64,000 bases of DNA from the NCBI GenBank assembly GCA_963676415.1, contig OY781097.1:2418001-2482000 (forward strand), given 5' to 3'. Shown in pieces: positions 51,988 to 59,583 of the stretch. Position numbers and translations under genes: made by a program. Source of the DNA: G963662905 sp963676415. GTDB taxonomy: Bacteria > Bacteroidota > Bacteroidia > Bacteroidales > WRLA01. Each line of letters begins with the position of its first letter. Within the stretch, counting starts at the first letter, position 1. A model generated the notes under the pieces. That model made no database searches. It was given only the letters and a program-made list of their open reading frames with translations, and had not been told where the DNA came from.

Positions 51988-53226
51988 TTACTGATTTTTA
52001 ATGAAGTCACTAATCTGATAAAGAGCGGAATACATTTGCAAAAGTTCCGCCATCATATCATTCATCATAATATTAAAATCCCAGATATTTGTGTACATCA
52101 CGACCGTGATATCGGTCTCGGGATTATAACGGGCTACCGTAAAAAATGCTACATGGCCTCCGTTATGGCCATAACCCAACTCAGGCGTAAAAACAGTGCC
52201 CAATCCGTAATTTTGATGCGACTCAAATGTAGGCAGGCAATCCATCATATAAAAGCGGACATTTTCGTATGCAATACCCGCTTTTCCGGTATAAAGGCTT
52301 TTGGTCCATTTTGCGAGGTCATGTGGCGTTGTGACCATATTTCCTTCGGCCACGTGCATGGAGACATTGTGAAAAGGAACTTCTATTTTTTGCTTATCCA
52401 TCATTACCCATGATGCGGCATATGGCTCGGGTAAACTTATGTCATTGCCCAGATAGGGAAATCTTGTATTGTTGAGCATGAGGGGCTTGAGGAAGTTGTC
52501 GGAAAGAAATTCATTATATCTTTTGCCCGAAACCCGCTCGATGATCAGGCCAAGCAAGCCCATGCCTGTGTCCGAATAATGGAACTCTGTGGCTGGCATA
52601 GAGTTGTAGAGCTTGTGCCTGGCGACAATTCCTGCCGTTTCTTCAATGGTAAATGTATGCTCAGCCTGTTGCAGTATTTCGGTTATATAGTCGCAATAGC
52701 GCATTCCCGCATAGGGTTCATTGATCGTGTCGGGAATGTCCTGATTGATGATATCCCACATCCCGGCGCGGTGCTGAAGCAATAGTTTGATAGTGATATC
52801 CTCTTTAAAAGGTATGTTAAAATGATCATCATCCGGCAAGTATGGCTGATCTGTTCCGGGAATATTTGCTGTGATTTTATGGTCGATATTGAGTTTCCCT
52901 TGCTGGTGGAGCAGCATAATTGCAGCAGCCGTATAGGTTTTTGTGGTGCTGGCTGCCCTGAAATGTGTATGCTCTGTAGTTTCCGATAAATCGCCGCAAG
53001 CTGCATAATACTCGCCAGTGGGCGCAATAATTTTCAAGGCATAACCTCCGGGATAATTTTCCTTGCCGTCCACAAAAGCATTCCAGGTGTTGTCGATGAT
53101 TTCCTGAAGTTCTTGCTGGTGATTCGGGAGTGGCTTTATTACGGAATCGGAATTTTCTTTGCTGCAGGAAAATGCGAAGCAGCTAAACAGAAGTATAGCT
53201 AAAAAGCAGGCAACATTTGATTTCAT
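51988..53226 (-). CDS. Serine hydrolase of the class C beta-lactamase / DD-peptidase fold (lipoprotein)
   Basis: A 412-residue lipoprotein (lipobox FAFSC with C21). S93-T-T-K96 in FRAASTTKTYTAAAI is the nucleophile motif. HYSDTGMGLLG is the tyrosine motif (usual YSN replaced by YSD), and YGHNGGHVAFF supplies the third HxG-type motif. The family includes D-aminopeptidases, esterases and beta-lactamases; the activity cannot be told from sequence. I start at the ATG at 53226, since the upstream TTG would add eight residues before the signal. It is the first gene of the exported hydrolase operon. Confidence 0.88.
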   Translation of the reverse strand: MKSNVACFLAILLFSCFAFSCSKENSDSVIKPLPNHQQELQEIIDNTWNAFVDGKENYPGGYALKIIAPTGEYYAACGDLSETTEHTHFRAASTTKTYTAAAIMLLHQQGKLNIDHKITANIPGTDQPYLPDDDHFNIPFKEDITIKLLLQHRAGMWDIINQDIPDTINEPYAGMRYCDYITEILQQAEHTFTIEETAGIVARHKLYNSMPATEFHYSDTGMGLLGLIIERVSGKRYNEFLSDNFLKPLMLNNTRFPYLGNDISLPEPYAASWVMMDKQKIEVPFHNVSMHVAEGNMVTTPHDLAKWTKSLYTGKAGIAYENVRFYMMDCLPTFESHQNYGLGTVFTPELGYGHNGGHVAFFTVARYNPETDITVVMYTNIWDFNIMMNDMMAELLQMYSALYQISDFIKNQ

Positions 53227-53320
53227 GGGATGGGGTTTATGGGTTTGCAATAAATTGAAATCAAATATAGTGTTATTATCTATACGATTAAAGCTCAGAC
53301 AAATATTTTATCTGAATATA

Positions 53321-53393
53321 CTGATGCAGATTCCTTCCGGCACGCAGCCCGCTTAAATGGTTAAGGCTATGCGGTGAAAGGAATCTGTATCAG
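53321..53393. repeat. Palindromic intergenic repeat with CAGATTCCTT arms
   Basis: CTGATGCAGATTCCTT (53321-53336) and AAGGAATCTGTATCAG (53378-53393) are inverted, matching at 15 of 16 positions. Inside, CACGCAG pairs partly with CTATGCGGTG. It shares the CAGATTCCT core with the repeats around the IS element at 6.2 and 7.5 kb. It is the only feature between 53227 and 53497. Confidence 0.6.
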
Positions 53394-53497
53394 GTTTAGA
53401 TTTGATGTTTATAAACCAAATGGTATAAGGACATCTCAATGGGTAAGTATCTTGTTCCGCTTTTATTGCGATCTAATTTGTGTTATTTTTGATAAAA

Positions 53498-54274
53498 TCA
53501 TAGAACATCAAATATCATAATGACCGCAGCTACGAGCTGGGTCCCGGCAAAGAGGTATTTTAGGTTTTTGGGTTTTGAACTGAGCGCCATTTTAGCTCCG
53601 GTAAAACCGCCGATCATTCCACCAATTGCCAAAGGGATCGCCATGTTTAAATCAAAAAGGCCTGCACCGAGGTGGCCAAAAAAACCTGCTGCTGCCGAAA
53701 TGGTAACCAGCATGGTAGAAGTGCCCACAGCTACATGCATAGGGACACTCATCGTTAAAAGCATCAAGGGAACCAAAAACGAACCGCCCGAAACGCCCAC
53801 CATTCCCGAGAGAAAACCTGTTAGCAATACAATTGGAACAGTGAAGAATAAGTTAGCATGATACGTTTCTCCGTTTGAATTTAAAGCAATAATCCATTTG
53901 TGCTTGCTTTTTAGCTTCTGTTTAGGCTTTTTCAACATCAGTATGGCTGCGGCAAACATAACAACGGCAAAGGTTGTTTTCAGTGCTTTTTCATTAAAAT
54001 ACTGGCCGAAAAACCCACCTGCAAAAGCCGAGAAAAATATCAACCCCCCCAGAAATATCGTAAGTTTCCAGTGGTTTTTCTTTTCCTTGCTGAACAAAAT
54101 TGCCGCCATCAGTGAAGAGCACATCAGGATAAACTGGCCTGTGGAAGCGGCCAGGTTCATAGTAATCCCTGATAAAACCAGAGCAAGAACAAAGAAGTTC
54201 CCGCCACCACGTCCGGTCATGGTCATCAAAAAGGCGATCAGCATAATGATGACCGCAAGTATCCAAACACTCAT
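53498..54274 (-). CDS. TSUP-family (TauE/SafE) membrane permease
   Basis: A 258-residue inner-membrane protein with about eight segments. The first repeat contains MTGRGGGNFFVLALVLSG and the second GMVGVSGGSFLVPLMLL, the repeated G-x-G-G-(G/S) motifs of the sulfite/organosulfonate exporter family. It probably moves an inorganic or organic sulfur anion across the membrane. I start at the ATG at 54274, 7 nt after the rhodanese stop. The gene is coupled to the rhodanese gene at 54282, and a palindrome shared with the ArsR promoter precedes that pair. Confidence 0.9.
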   Translation of the reverse strand: MSVWILAVIIMLIAFLMTMTGRGGGNFFVLALVLSGITMNLAASTGQFILMCSSLMAAILFSKEKKNHWKLTIFLGGLIFFSAFAGGFFGQYFNEKALKTTFAVVMFAAAILMLKKPKQKLKSKHKWIIALNSNGETYHANLFFTVPIVLLTGFLSGMVGVSGGSFLVPLMLLTMSVPMHVAVGTSTMLVTISAAAGFFGHLGAGLFDLNMAIPLAIGGMIGGFTGAKMALSSKPKNLKYLFAGTQLVAAVIMIFDVL

Positions 54275-54281
54275 AATGTTG

Positions 54282-54671
54282 TTATTTATTGATGTGTTTG
54301 TAGAGTTTTCCGGGCATAAGGGCTTCCATGAGCGTAGGATATCCGCCCGGAATGATTTTTGCTTTTTCATAGCCTTTGCTTTTGAGGTAGGCAAAGATGA
54401 TCGCAGCCCGTACACCGGCAGAACAAAAAACACCGATTGTTTTGTCTTTGGGGATTTCGTTCAGTCGTGCGGGCACTTCATGTGTAGGGATTTCCAGCAC
54501 ATCGCAGTGATGTTTCAGGGGCAGTTTTACGGTTTCCAGTTCTTCTTGTGCCCTCACATCGAGGAGCAGTGTGTTTTCGGCTGCCAGAAATGCTTCCGGG
54601 GACATTTTGTGTTGGGCTGTTCCAAAATATTGGAAGTCCATGCTGCTGATTACATTTTCTATTTCATTCAT
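54282..54671 (-). CDS. Cytoplasmic rhodanese-like sulfurtransferase
   Basis: A 129-residue single rhodanese domain. LLLDVRAQEELETVKLP marks the N-terminal Asp-Val-Arg strand. The active-site loop is VFCSAGVRA, with the nucleophile Cys that carries persulfide. No signal peptide is seen when started at ATG 54671, so it is cytoplasmic. It is followed 7 nt later by the TSUP gene. The palindrome at 54686-54707 overlaps its promoter region, indicating control by the ArsR protein encoded next door. Confidence 0.9.
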   Translation of the reverse strand: MNEIENVISSMDFQYFGTAQHKMSPEAFLAAENTLLLDVRAQEELETVKLPLKHHCDVLEIPTHEVPARLNEIPKDKTIGVFCSAGVRAAIIFAYLKSKGYEKAKIIPGGYPTLMEALMPGKLYKHINK

Positions 54672-54685
54672 GGATGGTAGTTTTA

Positions 54686-54707
54686 TATTTGGCAAAATAG
54701 CCAAGTA
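54686..54707. promoter_or_regulatory. Operator-like palindrome before the rhodanese-TSUP pair
   Basis: TATTTGG-N8-CCAAGTA is a near-perfect copy of the palindrome at 55437-55458 (TATTTGG-N8-CCAAATA). The spacer includes CAAAATA, which on the minus strand reads as a -7-like TATTTTG, so a bound regulator would block RNA polymerase. It lies 15 nt upstream of the ATG at 54671. Confidence 0.7.
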
Positions 54708-54720
54708 TTAATGAAAAAAT

Positions 54721-55014
54721 TTATTTTTTATTGATCACTTTAAGGGCACAACTCATAAAATCAAGCACGCAGGGAATGCTTAGTTTATAGTAGATATAGT
54801 TCTTAACCTTTTGACCTTCAATTATTTTGTGCTTTTTTAATATATCAAGATGTTTCGACATAGTAGAAATATCAATCCCAACAGCTTCTGTGAGTTCTTT
54901 CACCGACATGCTTTTGTCTTTTACAGCATGGATAATATACAGCCGCGTAGGGTGTGCCAATGCTTTAAAGATTAAGGCTTTATCGGCAAATTCCTTTTCT
55001 ATTTCTGTGTTCAT
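54721..55014 (-). CDS. ArsR-family transcriptional regulator, probable sulfur sensor
   Basis: A 97-residue winged-helix regulator. FKALAHPTRLYIIHAVKDKS and the recognition helix ISTMSKHLDILKKHKIIEGQKV are the ArsR core. Two cysteines, C82 and C89 (SIPCVLDFMSCALKV), sit one to two helical turns apart in the last helix and could form a disulfide/polysulfide switch or bind a thiophilic ligand. This placement differs from the ELCVCD-type ArsR site. It is co-transcribed with an exported rhodanese gene 2 nt upstream, and both neighbouring promoters carry the same palindrome. Confidence 0.88.
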   Translation of the reverse strand: MNTEIEKEFADKALIFKALAHPTRLYIIHAVKDKSMSVKELTEAVGIDISTMSKHLDILKKHKIIEGQKVKNYIYYKLSIPCVLDFMSCALKVINKK

Positions 55015-55016
55015 AT

Positions 55017-55421
55017 TTATTCCGTTTCAGTTATGTCAATGGTTTTATATCCTGCTGCAATCCATCCTTTTATTCCGTCTGTGATGAAGGTTATTTTGCC
55101 CTCGTATTTCAGTTCCTGTAGTTTTTTTACCAAAATTCCTGCCCTTTTGTTGCTCGTGCAATACACAATGATTTCCTTTTTTTCTAAAAATGGAGTGAGC
55201 TTTTCGGATACATCTTTTTGAAATGCATCGATATAAATGGCACCGGCGATGTGTTTCTTTAAAAACATTTCCTCGCTTCTTCCATCAATGATTACTGATG
55301 TGGCCCTGTCTCTGTTTTCGATAATTTCGAGTGCGTCTTTTGCTTTGACTTTTACGGTTTCCTGACCAAATCCACTGTAAGCGAACATAAGGCAGATACA
55401 TGAAATAATGATGCGGTGCAT
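55017..55421 (-). CDS. Exported rhodanese-like sulfurtransferase
   Basis: A 134-residue protein with signal peptide (MHRIIISCICLMFAYSGFG). A single rhodanese domain follows, with SVIIDGRSEEMFLKKHIAGA and the catalytic cysteine in IVYCTSNKRAG. The active-site loop CTSNKRAG has the length of a rhodanese loop. It would act on sulfane sulfur in the periplasm. It starts the operon rhodanese-ArsR; the gap to ArsR is 2 nt. The palindrome at 55437-55458 coincides with its -7 box. Confidence 0.88.
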   Translation of the reverse strand: MHRIIISCICLMFAYSGFGQETVKVKAKDALEIIENRDRATSVIIDGRSEEMFLKKHIAGAIYIDAFQKDVSEKLTPFLEKKEIIVYCTSNKRAGILVKKLQELKYEGKITFITDGIKGWIAAGYKTIDITETE

Positions 55422-55436
55422 TGTATAGTGTTTTTG

Positions 55437-55458
55437 TATTTGGCAAAATTACCAAATA
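55437..55458. promoter_or_regulatory. Operator-like palindrome overlapping the rhodanese-ArsR promoter
   Basis: TATTTGG (55437-55443) and CCAAATA (55452-55458) are a perfect 7-bp inverted pair around CAAAATTA. On the minus strand the spacer is TAATTTTG, a perfect -7 box. This suggests autorepression by the ArsR protein. The second copy is at 54686-54707. Confidence 0.72.
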
Positions 55459-55484
55459 GTTTTAATAATGCAAGAAGTCTGGTT

Positions 55485-55515
55485 AAAAAAACGCCCCACC
55501 ATCAGGCGGAGCGTT
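55485..55515 (-). terminator. Terminator after the M49-like peptidase gene
   Basis: On minus, AACGCTCC (55508-55515) pairs with GGGGCGTT (55490-55497), with one G-T wobble and followed by T5-6. It lies 23 nt after the stop at 55539. Confidence 0.7.
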
Positions 55516-55538
55516 CATCAGAAATATGTTGTTTATTT

Positions 55539-57191
55539 TTATTTCAAACCAAGTACTTCCACACCTTGCTCGAAAACAATATCACGTGGGATATTGGCAT
55601 CTGAAATGCGGTCGAGGTCGGCTTGCAGCTCGGGACGGATGCTGCCTTTTTCGTCGAGGAGCTTTTTAGCGGCATCATAGTTGCCGTCTCCCTGAATAGT
55701 CAGGATCATCTCAGCAAGGTCAATCATGGCCTGCTTCATTTTATCGAAATTCACGCTATAGGTTCCTGTGGTTTCATCACGTGTGAAGGCGCCTTTTTCC
55801 TGGAAATAGTAAAAGCGGACCATATTGGCCATGCCGTGCGAGCTGGAAACGCCAAAACGTACTGAGCGGAAAATACCTGCCATAAAGGTTACGAAATTGT
55901 CCATCAGGTCTTTGTTCTCGAATTCGCCCATTTCGTTGAGTTTAGTTACAAGATAAAGCCCGAGAATATCGGCTTTGCCTTCTTCAATGGCAGAATAAGT
56001 GTCTTTAAGCGCTTCGCGTACACCGCCTTTGCCGTTGATTGTTTGTTTGATGCCCAGTCCGTGGCCTACTTCGTGGAACATGGTATTTTCGAAGAACGCA
56101 TCAAATTTGATGTGTTTGCGCTGGTCTTCTGCAATCAGGATTTCGCTGATCGGTACCAGGATTTTATCAAATTTGGCTTTCATGGAGTTTTTTAACTGGA
56201 GCTTGCGGCTGCCTTTATCCACGTGGATACGTGGATCGTTGGGCAGGTTGATGGCGATGGTTTTGCTGCCTGCATTGCAATCTCCGGCATAGTAAACCGC
56301 ATCATAAACACCGAGGTCGCTGGAGCTGCCGGGAACTTCTTTTTTATACTCGTCGGCAACCGGAAGTGTGGTTTGCAGTTCGGGAAGCAGGCTGGCGTAG
56401 CGTAATACTTTACTGCTCCAATCTTTGTCTTTTACCAGAACAAATGATTCAAATGCTGTTTTGTATTCGAATAATTTATCTTCGTAATTCTCAATAGGTC
56501 CTACAACAAAGTCAAGTCCGTTGTTTTTCATGTCCATCCATGCGTTGTCGCTTGGATAATAGTCGTCGTTCAGTAATGCATCGGCACGGAGGCTGAGGTA
56601 TTTTTTTAGTCCGGGATCTTCGGCAAGTTCTGCTGCTTTACGGATCAGGTCGGCCGCTTTTGTGAGCTCTTCTTTATAAGCTTCGCTATAAGGCACAACA
56701 ATGAGGTTTCCTTCATCATCACGGCGGATGAGGGTATAAAGGCTGGTTTTTTCCGGATTGTCAAAAGCTTCAAATTCTTCAACAGTCATGTCTTTCGGAT
56801 AAAAACACGCTCCTTTTGGTTTTGGTCCCACTCCTTTTACAAAAGGCTTGTTGCCGTTGAGGCGCTCCCAAGGGCCGTAATTGATTTCCGCAAATTTTTT
56901 CGTCCATGGATCCTGGATTTCGGCCATCAGTTGGGCTTTGTCGCCATAAGCCTGTTTCCAGAAAAGCTTATCCATGATTTGAGCTGCTTCGATCATCAAT
57001 GGGATCATTTGCTTTTCGCTTTCAGTGAGTTTGCTTACATCGGTTGTGAGCTTCACGGGAACAAATTCTTCAACTTTCATGCGCATTTCCTCGTTTTCAT
57101 TTGCGGCAGTATCTTTCTGATCTGCTGGTTTTGGATTGCAGGAGGCCAGCACAATGGCCAATGCAAAAAGGGAAAAAATCAGTTTTTTCAT
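55539..57191 (-). CDS. M49 (dipeptidyl peptidase III)-like zinc hydrolase, lipoprotein
   Basis: A 550-residue lipoprotein (lipobox VLASC, C18). H373-E-V-G-H377 in ENTMFHEVGHGLGIKQ is the zinc site. The second motif EEGKADILGLYLV supplies the third ligand Glu, as in EExxAD of M49. Most M49 enzymes have a six-residue HELLGH site; the five-residue form here resembles that known for the Caldithrix DPP III. It may release dipeptides from peptides in the periplasm. The gene stands alone, 46 nt downstream of the alkyltransferase-like gene. Confidence 0.82.
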   Translation of the reverse strand: MKKLIFSLFALAIVLASCNPKPADQKDTAANENEEMRMKVEEFVPVKLTTDVSKLTESEKQMIPLMIEAAQIMDKLFWKQAYGDKAQLMAEIQDPWTKKFAEINYGPWERLNGNKPFVKGVGPKPKGACFYPKDMTVEEFEAFDNPEKTSLYTLIRRDDEGNLIVVPYSEAYKEELTKAADLIRKAAELAEDPGLKKYLSLRADALLNDDYYPSDNAWMDMKNNGLDFVVGPIENYEDKLFEYKTAFESFVLVKDKDWSSKVLRYASLLPELQTTLPVADEYKKEVPGSSSDLGVYDAVYYAGDCNAGSKTIAINLPNDPRIHVDKGSRKLQLKNSMKAKFDKILVPISEILIAEDQRKHIKFDAFFENTMFHEVGHGLGIKQTINGKGGVREALKDTYSAIEEGKADILGLYLVTKLNEMGEFENKDLMDNFVTFMAGIFRSVRFGVSSSHGMANMVRFYYFQEKGAFTRDETTGTYSVNFDKMKQAMIDLAEMILTIQGDGNYDAAKKLLDEKGSIRPELQADLDRISDANIPRDIVFEQGVEVLGLK

Positions 57192-57237
57192 AAATTGATG
57201 TTGTTTGGTTTAGGCGCTGAGCGCTATATTCTAATGG

Positions 57238-57576
57238 TTAATCTGTTGCCAATTCTTTTGTTGGATCCCAGAAATATTCCTTAAAGTTAATAATTTGATC
57301 GTTTTCTACGCCAATTCCTTCGTTTTCGAGTAATTGCTGCATTAAATCGGGGCTCCCGAAATGATGTTTTCCGGTCAATTGCCCATTGCGGTTTACCACG
57401 CGGTGTGCCGGGATGTTGCGTGGAAGGCTGTGCGCATTGTTCATTGCCCAGCCCACCATTCGTGCCGACCGCCCTGATCCCAGATATCGGGCAATGGCTC
57501 CATAAGATGTTGCCCTTCCATAAGGAATTTGCTCCGTTACAGCATAAACCCGTTCAAAAAAGGAGTTTTTATCCAT
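57238..57576 (-). CDS. Alkyltransferase-like protein (ATL, MGMT family lacking the Cys)
   Basis: A 112-residue C-terminal MGMT-like domain: IPYGRATSYGAIARYLG (DNA-binding), then NIPAHRVVNRNG. The active-site PCHR of O6-alkylguanine-DNA methyltransferases is changed to P56-A57-H-R, so it cannot accept an alkyl group. Such ATL proteins bind O6-alkylguanine and flag it for nucleotide excision repair; a Thermus homologue also has Ala at this position. The start overlaps the end of trmB by 8 nt, so the two are coupled. Confidence 0.88.
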   Translation of the reverse strand: MDKNSFFERVYAVTEQIPYGRATSYGAIARYLGSGRSARMVGWAMNNAHSLPRNIPAHRVVNRNGQLTGKHHFGSPDLMQQLLENEGIGVENDQIINFKEYFWDPTKELATD

Positions 57577-58267
57577 TGTTTGTTGGTTTCAAGCAGAAAC
57601 GCAGGTATTTTATGAGCCGGCCTTCCGCCAGCCACATGCGTTCATAAAAAGTTTGGATTTCCTTAACTTCCGGAGCATTTTCTTCAATTTCCGGATCGGT
57701 ATATACATCATAGGAGCAAATTATCGGCTCAATTCCTTCTTCTTTCAGGATTTCCAGGGTATAATCGAAAAAAACATCACTATCAGTTTTTAGGTGAATC
57801 AGATGATCTTGCGCAAGGATATTGCGGTAGCGCTCCAAAAATGCGGGATGTGTAAAGCGCTTACGGTGGCGGGGCTTTTCGAGCTGTGGATCGGGAAAAG
57901 TAATCCAGATTTCGGAAAGCTCGCCCGGCTCAAAATATTCCTGCACATGCTGTACCTGGCCACGCACAAAAGCTACATTCGTAAGGCCGTCATTGATGCT
58001 GTCTTTGGCGCCTTTCCAAATGCGGTTGCCTTTTAAATCCATCCCGATATAATTTTTATTGGGATTCTTTTTGGCAAGATTGTACGTATAATCGCCTTTT
58101 CCGCATCCAAATTCGGCAATGATCGGGTTCCCGTTTTGGAAATATTCTTTATTCCATTTTCCTTTCAGGGGAAACCCCTTCTCCTGAAGGTCGAAATAAC
58201 CGGGCTGAAAAAAGTTTGGGAAGCTTTCTACTTCAGCGAATTTCTTCTTTTTGTTCTTTTTACCCAC
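57569..58267 (-). CDS. trmB: tRNA (guanine-N7-)-methyltransferase
   Basis: A 232-residue SAM enzyme. It shows NPIIAEFGCGKGDYTYNLAKKNP (SAM motif I), NYIGMDLKGNRIWKGA, WITFPDPQLEKPRHRKRFTHP (the TrmB catalytic PDPW-like block) and LKTDSDVFFDYTLEIL. It makes m7G46 in tRNA. The start is GTG (GTGGGTAAAAAG), with no in-frame ATG upstream or before the SAM motif. A TATTTTTG box lies at 58285-58292 on minus. It overlaps the ATL gene by 8 nt. Confidence 0.94.
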   Translation of the reverse strand: MGKKNKKKKFAEVESFPNFFQPGYFDLQEKGFPLKGKWNKEYFQNGNPIIAEFGCGKGDYTYNLAKKNPNKNYIGMDLKGNRIWKGAKDSINDGLTNVAFVRGQVQHVQEYFEPGELSEIWITFPDPQLEKPRHRKRFTHPAFLERYRNILAQDHLIHLKTDSDVFFDYTLEILKEEGIEPIICSYDVYTDPEIEENAPEVKEIQTFYERMWLAEGRLIKYLRFCLKPTNNG

Positions 58268-58364
58268 TTAAATAAATTTTGCCGCAAAAATAAAAAATCT
58301 ATTGAGCCAAGAGATTCGTATTGCCTCTTTGAGCATATTAAAATGTATCTGAATTTTTAAAGCC

Positions 58365-58400
58365 AAAACAGCCCGAAAATTATTCCGGGCTGTTTTTTTT
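58365..58400. terminator. Terminator between trmB and the HU-SPOR gene
   Basis: AAAACAGCCCG (58365-58375) and CGGGCTGTTTT (58386-58396) form an 11-bp perfect stem, with T8 on the plus side. On the minus strand it is 40 nt after the HU-SPOR stop and can terminate that gene. Confidence 0.8.
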
Positions 58401-58438
58401 GAAAGATATTTTTTTTTGCATTGAAGGATTGTGGTCAA

Positions 58439-59536
58439 TTAATTGGCTGCTTCCTCCAAAATCCATGCATCTTTACGGATAATTTTCCGGATTTCATCCA
58501 GGCGAAGAGCGGCGGCTTCCTGATCGGTATAATGAGCACAACTGATGCGCACGCGACCATTTTCGTAAGGGCCGAGGATTTGTGCGTCAAAGCCCTGATT
58601 GATGAGCCTTTGGTAAAATTTGCGGGCTTTGGTTTTGTTCAGGTAAGAACCGCAAATGATGTAGTAATCATTTACCGGGCTCTCGATTATTTCTTCTTCT
58701 ACAACCGGAGCTGCTGCTGAAGAGAAATCTGATTCGGCATTATAAGTGCTTTTGTCTTCGGTATTTTCTTTAACGATGTTTTCCTTAACAACTGGCTTGC
58801 GGACTTCGGGTTTTTGTTCTTCCGCACCATCTGTATGTGTGGGCAAAATGGAAGCCTGTTCCGTTTTTATTTCGGGGATTGTACTCTTATTACTTTGGTT
58901 AACAGGTTCTTCCTTTTGGGCGACGGGAATAAAGTCGTTGGTATATTGACTTGTGCGGAAAAACTGGCTGTACACTGTCCACGACAGTACTCCGATAACG
59001 GCCACTGCAGCAGCTGCAGGCCAGATCACGGAATGCCATGATCCGGTGAATGTTTTTTCGGCGCGGCGTTGTGCTTTGATCACGCGTTTTTCGGCCTGCA
59101 AACGGCTTTCGCGACGGATTGCCGGCGATACGAATGTACCGAGGCCATAAGCATCATGCAGGAAATTGGCGGCATCATTCGGGATAAAAAGCAGGCGCTG
59201 CTCTGTATTGCGTTTCAGGATTCCCAGTCCGGGCAGTTCCTGTTCGTTATTATGTTTTAATCCGTTCAGGATTGCCACAATTTCTGATTGAACCCATTCT
59301 GCTGCTTCATCATAGCTGATGCGTTTACGCCGGGCGATATAATTGATCAGTAAACCGTCGTTTTCGAGCAGTGCCGGGTTAAAAACCACTGTTCGTGTGG
59401 GCGGTGTGAATGTGTGCTGTACCGGATGTATGCTTGCGCCCTGATATCGCGTCAGAAAACCACCCAAACGGGGCACTATGATGCATTCGTGATCGTATAA
59501 TAATTCGCTGATAAATGATGTAAGTTCTTTTGCCAT
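58439..59536 (-). CDS. HU-CCDC81 and SPOR domain membrane protein
   Basis: A 365-residue protein. Residues 1-135 hold an HU/CCDC81-like pair (ELLYDHECIIVPRLGGFLTR, VVFNPALLENDGLLINYIA). A membrane helix is at about 165-192 (WPAAAAVAVIGVLSW). A Pro/Glu/Thr-rich linker follows, and a C-terminal SPOR domain covers residues about 290-365 (YYIICGSYLNKTKARKFYQRL, GYENG-type loop, then ISCAHYTDQEAAALRLDEI). SPOR domains bind denuded glycan in septal peptidoglycan. The HU-like part may bind DNA or protein in the cytoplasm. It stands alone, with a TATATTTG promoter close upstream. Confidence 0.85.
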   Translation of the reverse strand: MAKELTSFISELLYDHECIIVPRLGGFLTRYQGASIHPVQHTFTPPTRTVVFNPALLENDGLLINYIARRKRISYDEAAEWVQSEIVAILNGLKHNNEQELPGLGILKRNTEQRLLFIPNDAANFLHDAYGLGTFVSPAIRRESRLQAEKRVIKAQRRAEKTFTGSWHSVIWPAAAAVAVIGVLSWTVYSQFFRTSQYTNDFIPVAQKEEPVNQSNKSTIPEIKTEQASILPTHTDGAEEQKPEVRKPVVKENIVKENTEDKSTYNAESDFSSAAAPVVEEEIIESPVNDYYIICGSYLNKTKARKFYQRLINQGFDAQILGPYENGRVRISCAHYTDQEAAALRLDEIRKIIRKDAWILEEAAN

Positions 59537-59552
59537 GATGAATCAAATTTCA

Positions 59553-59583
59553 CAAATATAGTCCTGATTTTTAGAGAAATCAA
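59553..59583 (-). promoter_or_regulatory. Promoter for the HU-SPOR gene (TTG-N20-TATATTTG)
   Basis: On minus TTG (59581-59583) and TATATTTG (59553-59560) are 20 nt apart, 16 nt before the ATG at 59536. The -33 box overlaps the kdsB stop codon. Confidence 0.5.
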
